Assembly (NCBI GenBank): GCA_032173965.1
Contig: CM063288.1
Coordinates: 15,914,501-15,978,500 of the forward strand
DNA length: 64,000 nt
Direction of reading: 5' to 3'
DNA from: Sitta carolinensis
Taxonomy: Eukaryota > Chordata > Aves > Passeriformes > Sittidae
The position numbers and the translations under genes were made by a program. Position 1 is the first letter of the stretch, and each line of letters begins with the position of its first letter. Below, piece by piece: positions 59,156-64,000 of this stretch. The notes beneath the pieces are model-generated. The model saw only the letters and a list, made by a program, of their open reading frames with translations. It had not been told where the DNA came from and ran no database searches.

Positions 59156-60589
59156 ATACGGGGGGAGCCAGCGGCCAGGACGCCCGCGCCTGGTGTGTCT
59201 CCCCAGGGACTTGGGACGTGCCGTGAGGCTGGGCGCACGTGCCAGGCTGAGTGGAGGGGGACGCTGCTGCCCTCTGGGGCCAGGACACCCGTGGGGTGAC
59301 TGTGGGGCAGTACCCTCCAGCACTGCTGGCTGCAGAGGGGGCTGGACACCTCGGGTGGCTGCCAGAGGAATGGGAACCAGATATGCAGAGGGATTGGCTC
59401 TAGGAGCTGGTGCTTGCTGGGGCCTGGGGCCACAGGGCTGTGAGACCATGGGGCAATGGGAGCACAGGGCACAGTGGGACTGACAGGGTGCAGGGTGATA
59501 TGGGGCAGGGGGGTTCATGTTGTGCCACATGGCTAGTTGAGTGTGGGACAGGGCTTGCTGGGGAGCAGGTGCCCTGTGCCAGCAGCGTGGTTGGATACCA
59601 TGTGGCCCCATTGCTGAAGGGCATTGCGGTGGCCCCGTCCTTAATGCCAGTGCCAGTTGTGGCAGGGGTCCCATGACAGCTCCGGGGACAGCCATGGGTG
59701 AGAGAGCACCACAGGTTCCAGTGCCATGTCTCCTTCTGGTTCCAGCCACCTGGGGTAGTCAGCTGGGATGTCACGGAGGTAAATGAAGGCTTGTCACCAC
59801 GGTCTCTGCAGCTCGGTCCCTCCCCCCCCGCACCCCCCCCTCGCTCCTGGAGTCCCAGAAGAGTTGTGGGCTGCCTCCTGCAGGCCAGCATTGCTGCAGC
59901 CCTACTAGGAGTCTGCTCCCCCTCCTCGCCTTGCCACCCCCCACGACCCATCACTGTGTGCAGGTGGGTGCCTGCGGCGAGCCGGAGGGAAAGCTCTGCC
60001 ATATGGAGTCAGGGGCCCTGGGGACTGCAGGAGCCTGGGGCTGGGACCTGTGGCCATGGGGGCAGCCCCCAGAATCCTCCACTCCAGACACTCACTGGGC
60101 AGTGGGGTGGAAAGCCACTGGCCAGGCTTGTGTCCTCTGCATGTCAGAGTCAGAGCTGCTGTGAGCTGTCCCCCCAGCCTGGCACCATGTCCCCAGTCAC
60201 CATGTGCTCTCGGGTCCCTGATTCCCAAGTGACAGAGGACAGAGTAGCAGCTCCCAGCATCCCTGACTGTACTGCCCCAGGACAGGTGTCAGGCACAAGG
60301 TCACAAGGGCAGGGTGAGTGGTGTTGGCCCTTGGCCAGCCATCCCCAAGCCCTGGAGTGCCTGGCAGTGCTGGCTGCCATCCTGGTGCTTGATGCCTAGG
60401 TTGGGCAGGCTGGAGGGAGATGTGTACCAAGGTTGTGGGGCAGGGGAATAAGGACACAGCTGTCACCTGGCCCTGCAGAGGCACTCGGGGACAGCCTCAG
60501 GCAGAGAGGGGATCCCAGCTCCCCACTGGGGCATGGGGTAGCCGTGCCAGGTCTCCCTCCACAAGGGAGTGTCTGGAGAAGGAGGTTTA

Positions 60590-60915
60590 CGGAGCTGCAC
60601 TAAGTGACGCAAATGGTTTGAAGCCCATAAAGAGAGACGGTTTTATGTAAGACGACTATATAAAGCTCTGCTGTTCTGCCATTGATGAGATATAGGCCTT
60701 TATTTATAGAAGGCAATGTTTGCGGTGCGAGTGCTGAAAGCCAGCCAGGGACCCGCAGATAGGGCGTAGAGTCATTTGACATGCAGCTGCCGTCGACACT
60801 GTTCACACATTAAAGAAAAAAATTAACAAGTTTGCAGCCAGTCAGGTGGAAAAAACAATAATTGTCGAAAAACGTATTTCCCCCTTTTTCCAATAACAAA
60901 TAACTGGAACGCTGT
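60590..60915. promoter_or_regulatory. Candidate conserved non-coding element U (ASIC4 intron 1)
   Basis: gcccataaagagagacgg, acgactatataaagctc, gcctttatttatagaaggc, gcgagtgctg, gtagagtcatttgacatgc, ccgtcgacactg, acattaaag and aacaataattgtcg. About 320 bp, AT-rich with many CpGs kept. It contains a TATATAA sequence at about 60656-60662, so an unrecognised promoter is possible. Confidence 0.4.
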
Positions 60916-63900
60916 TGGGGAGGCTTCAGCTTGCTTTCCCTCTGGGAAAGGATGGGCTGAGGCTCCAGCCAGGCTAGCGGATGGAGTGGGCAGGGGGAGG
61001 CAGACAGGGTGGGATGACAGCCCAGACAAGGGATGCTGCCACAGGGTGGATGTCCCTGCCTAGGCATTTTTATGCCCACAACTGGAATAACAGTGCCTGC
61101 AGGCAGGGATGAAGGCACCAACAGCTCAACATGGCCATATGTGTGCTGGTGGATGAGGAGGGGGGACAAACACCTGGAGCTGAAGATGCTCACTACATGA
61201 GGGGCTGTGGACCAAACCCCGCTGGATTTTCCTGCCTGGGCCAGCATTGTCTCTCTCCACCTGCACACACAGGGATGCACTGAAGTTATTTCTTAGCCAC
61301 ATGTGGCTGGGTTTTTACTGGAGAGCATGTAGCCAGTCCCCGTGGTCAGAGCGCCCTGCCAAATTGTGTTTCATGCACGAAAGGAGGAAAAACTTCTCAT
61401 GATTAATTGCGCAATAGGGGAAAACACATATCTCTAACCTGCTCCTTGCCGGTCGCTGGCCTTTTCTCCCAGACGGTGCCCCAACGTGCAGGCAAGGCAG
61501 GGTGTGAGGACAGGAGGGTGCTGACACCTCTGCCATGTCCTGCCCTGTCCTGACTCTACCATGACCATGAAGGGTCCCAGCAGGGAGCAGTCAAGCTCAA
61601 GGTCCAGCAGCTTCCCTGCAGCTCCCTGCACTGTTCTGTGGATGGCTGTCCCCTGTTCATATTGCAAAGCCTTCCACCATGCCCCAGTGCGCTGTGTCAG
61701 GCACAGACAAGGCTCTGCCAGCCCCATCACCCACCATGCCACTATTGTGCCAGCAGCAGGCATGAGGTGAGGGTGGAAAATGGCACTGCACTGCTGGGCT
61801 TGGGTCAGAGGGACAGGGCCTGGACCCTGATGCATTGGGATTAAGGGCTCCTGCATGTGCCTGCTCTGTCCCCAGGAGATGTCACTGGCTGCATGGCTGC
61901 TCCTCCCCTGCCTCCCTCTGCAGACACTCTCCAGATCATTTGGCCCATCTCTGGGCCCTCAGACAGAAGCCTGAGAACACTGCACATGATGAGCATCAGC
62001 TGAGCTCAGTTGGGCTCAGCAGGTTTTCTTCCAGCAGAACAAAAGGTTCTCACCTGATGGCAGCTTGGGGAAGACCAGTGCAGGAGGATCTGGGGGGACA
62101 GGAAAAACCAATGGCTGCAAGGACCTGTGGGCACTGTGTCCAAGTGGCATGGGGGTTGGGGACCCCTCTTTGTGTTGGAGAGCTGAGCAAGGCTGCCCCA
62201 TGGCCAGGATGGCTGAGCAGGCAGGGAGCAGGGGCTGGGGGACACACTGGTCACTGCTGGCCACCAGCTCTGGGATATGCAGGGCAGAAAGGGAGAGGAA
62301 GCACAGTCTTGTCAGAGTAGAGCCTCTGATTAATCACTAACTGCTGGCCCTCCAGCCAGCAGCTCATTAGCAGTTTAATTCCCAGTGCCCGGCATGCAGG
62401 AGGTCTGTGCAGCTCTGATTGAGCTGGATGCACTCATCTGGGCAGCTGCAATCAGGTGGTGGACCCCCACTCTGGTCACACAATCAATGGCCAGGTCCCC
62501 CGTGTCCGGGGTGGGCTGGATAGCAGGTGCTGCAGCTACTACAGGTGATGCAGGTGCTGCAGATGGTGTGGATCCTCTGGTCAGGCAGGTGTGAAACACA
62601 TCAGTGACAGCAGCTACAGAGAGCTTGTGAACAGGGCAAGGGGCTGGAGATGTGCCCATGTCTCTCTCCCCCTGTATCCACCGATAGTCTGGCTGTGCTG
62701 GAGTGTGGCAGTCCCTGTGGTGTCACGGGGCTGGGAGCAGCCATCAGTGGTGTCAGCAGCCGTGGAGAGGCACTGCGCTCGGCTGCACGAGGATATGTCA
62801 CCAGCCTGTCACCTCTGGGGTCAGTGACACCCTGCACTTCCCTGTACTGCCCTGTCCTTCTACCACCTGCACGTGTGCCCGCAGAGCAGCAAGGTGAAGC
62901 CTGTGGTCCCTGTCTGCATCCTGGTGTTCCTGACACCATCCCAGGTTCTTTTCTCCCCTGGCTCTTCTTCCTCACAGACATCTTCACTAATGGGATGGGG
63001 GAATTTACATGGGCCATGGGAGCAGGACAGGGGCAGGAGAGAACTGAGTGTTCCAGGAAAGAGGCACTGTCTGTGGATGCTGCCCTTCTCTCATGGACCT
63101 TAAACTCTATCTGGGTGTACGGAGGAGGGCACTGCCATGCCTCCCAGCTGCCTGGGGGTGTTTGCAGCTACGCCTTATCCCTTTGCCCTCCAAAACTTGC
63201 TGTGTCCTTCACTCCCAAGCTGCCATCTCCACAATTTCTTCACAGCGCAAGGAGTGAGGGAGAGACCACAGCAGAGAGAAGCATCTCCATCTGTCTTCAA
63301 TGCTCCAGTGGCTGGAGCAGGGCAGGGAAGGGGCCTGCAGGTGTCCCCACTGCGGTGGGGCAAGGAGGGCTAGGATGCATGTGGGGGCAAGTCAGGGGCC
63401 ATGCTGGGGCTGTGACTCCTGCAGAGGAGGTAGGGCCAGCCCAGCATCTGGTTCTGCTGCCCATGGAAAAGGCTTGGAGCAGCCTGCCTTCCCGAGCAGC
63501 ATGGGACTGAGGGCACTATGCAAATCTAGCTGAGATTGATGTAAGTATTAATTATGTCCCATCAGCTCAGCTCTTGCCCAGCAAGGCAGAGCACCAGGTC
63601 GTGCTGCAGTTTGTGCAGTAAAGATGGATTTGCACTGGCAGTGTATACCCTCTGCCTGTCCTCCTGTCCACAGCCTGCTCTCACCACCCTGCTGTGACTG
63701 TGGTGTGCCATGCCAGGTCAGCCTGGCTCTCCCAGCCCCATGGCACTGCATGGCTCGGGGGTGAAGTCATCACTGAGGAGGGAGGTGAACAATCTGAGGC
63801 AGGAGCAATGCAAGTGCTGTCAAGCAGTCTGGCATACCCAGCTCTGAGGTCCTGCTAATCAGAGAGTGTCTGCAATAACATGTGCTAATTATGGTCAGGG

Positions 63901-64000
63901 GTTCACAATAATTCCTGCCCTGTGGGCATGACACTGGTCACACCAAGGTGCATTGCTTCTACATGAGGACAGGAGGAAATAACCAGGACTGTCCAGCAGG

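Larger units (their letters stand above)
53328..64000 (+). other. ASIC4: ASIC4 intron 1 (5' ~10.7 kb)
   Basis: No splice-bounded ASIC exon 2 was found to the right edge, so intron 1 exceeds 10.6 kb. Apart from the elements listed separately (poly-C tract and AT-rich blocks R-U), no exon, RNA gene or named repeat was recognised. Confidence 0.75.

Noticed and set aside
53328..64000. ASIC4 exon 2 within the window
   Set aside because: No stretch encoding the expected YGKCYTF-like block with flanking splice sites was found, so exon 2 must lie beyond the right edge.
1..64000. tRNA, rRNA, CRISPR arrays, insertion sequences or replication origins
   Set aside because: None seen. The split genes, splice sites and LINE/LTR relics show this is vertebrate nuclear DNA.

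Overview
The window is vertebrate genomic DNA, most likely from a bird. The genes are split by GT-AG introns and sit in a GC-rich background with small GMPPA introns. There are decayed CR1-type LINE fragments and an LTR with the layout of avian alpharetrovirus-like elements. No complete bacterial-style gene, tRNA, rRNA or CRISPR array is visible. Gene calls rest on exon-by-exon translation, splice-site and phase agreement, and recognition of the families. No database search was possible.

Layout: (1) 282-2913, plus strand: the last nine coding exons of GMPPA, entering from the left edge, with a poly(A) signal at 3065. (2) 3.1-4.85 kb: a convergent intergenic gap. (3) 5065-10381, minus strand: a complete or nearly complete RACGAP1-like gene of about 16 exons (coiled coil, C1 zinc finger, RhoGAP domain). 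Its large intron holds a 689-bp palindrome made of two LTRs joined tail to tail. A CpG island covers its first exons and upstream flank. (4) 10.4-52.7 kb: mostly non-coding DNA upstream of ASIC4. It contains a second ASIC-type first exon at 18319-18971 that carries a one-base frameshift, two LINE relics, a phased TTAAT repeat array near 47.1 kb, a degenerate repeat field at 42.5-44.25 kb, and many short AT-rich islands that look like conserved non-coding (enhancer-type) elements. (5) 52752-53327, plus strand: canonical ASIC4 exon 1 behind a CpG-rich promoter. The remaining ~10.7 kb is ASIC4 intron 1, and exon 2 lies beyond the window.

The order GMPPA - RACGAP1-like - ASIC4 is informative. In human, ASIC4 lies next to GMPPA on 2q35, while RACGAP1 lies next to ASIC1 on 12q13. 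The window therefore looks like the other half of an ancient duplicated RACGAP1-ASIC block, in which the RACGAP1 copy has been kept. Both ASIC first exons end in phase 0 and could splice to the same exon 2, which suggests an ASIC1a/1b-like alternative-promoter arrangement for ASIC4.
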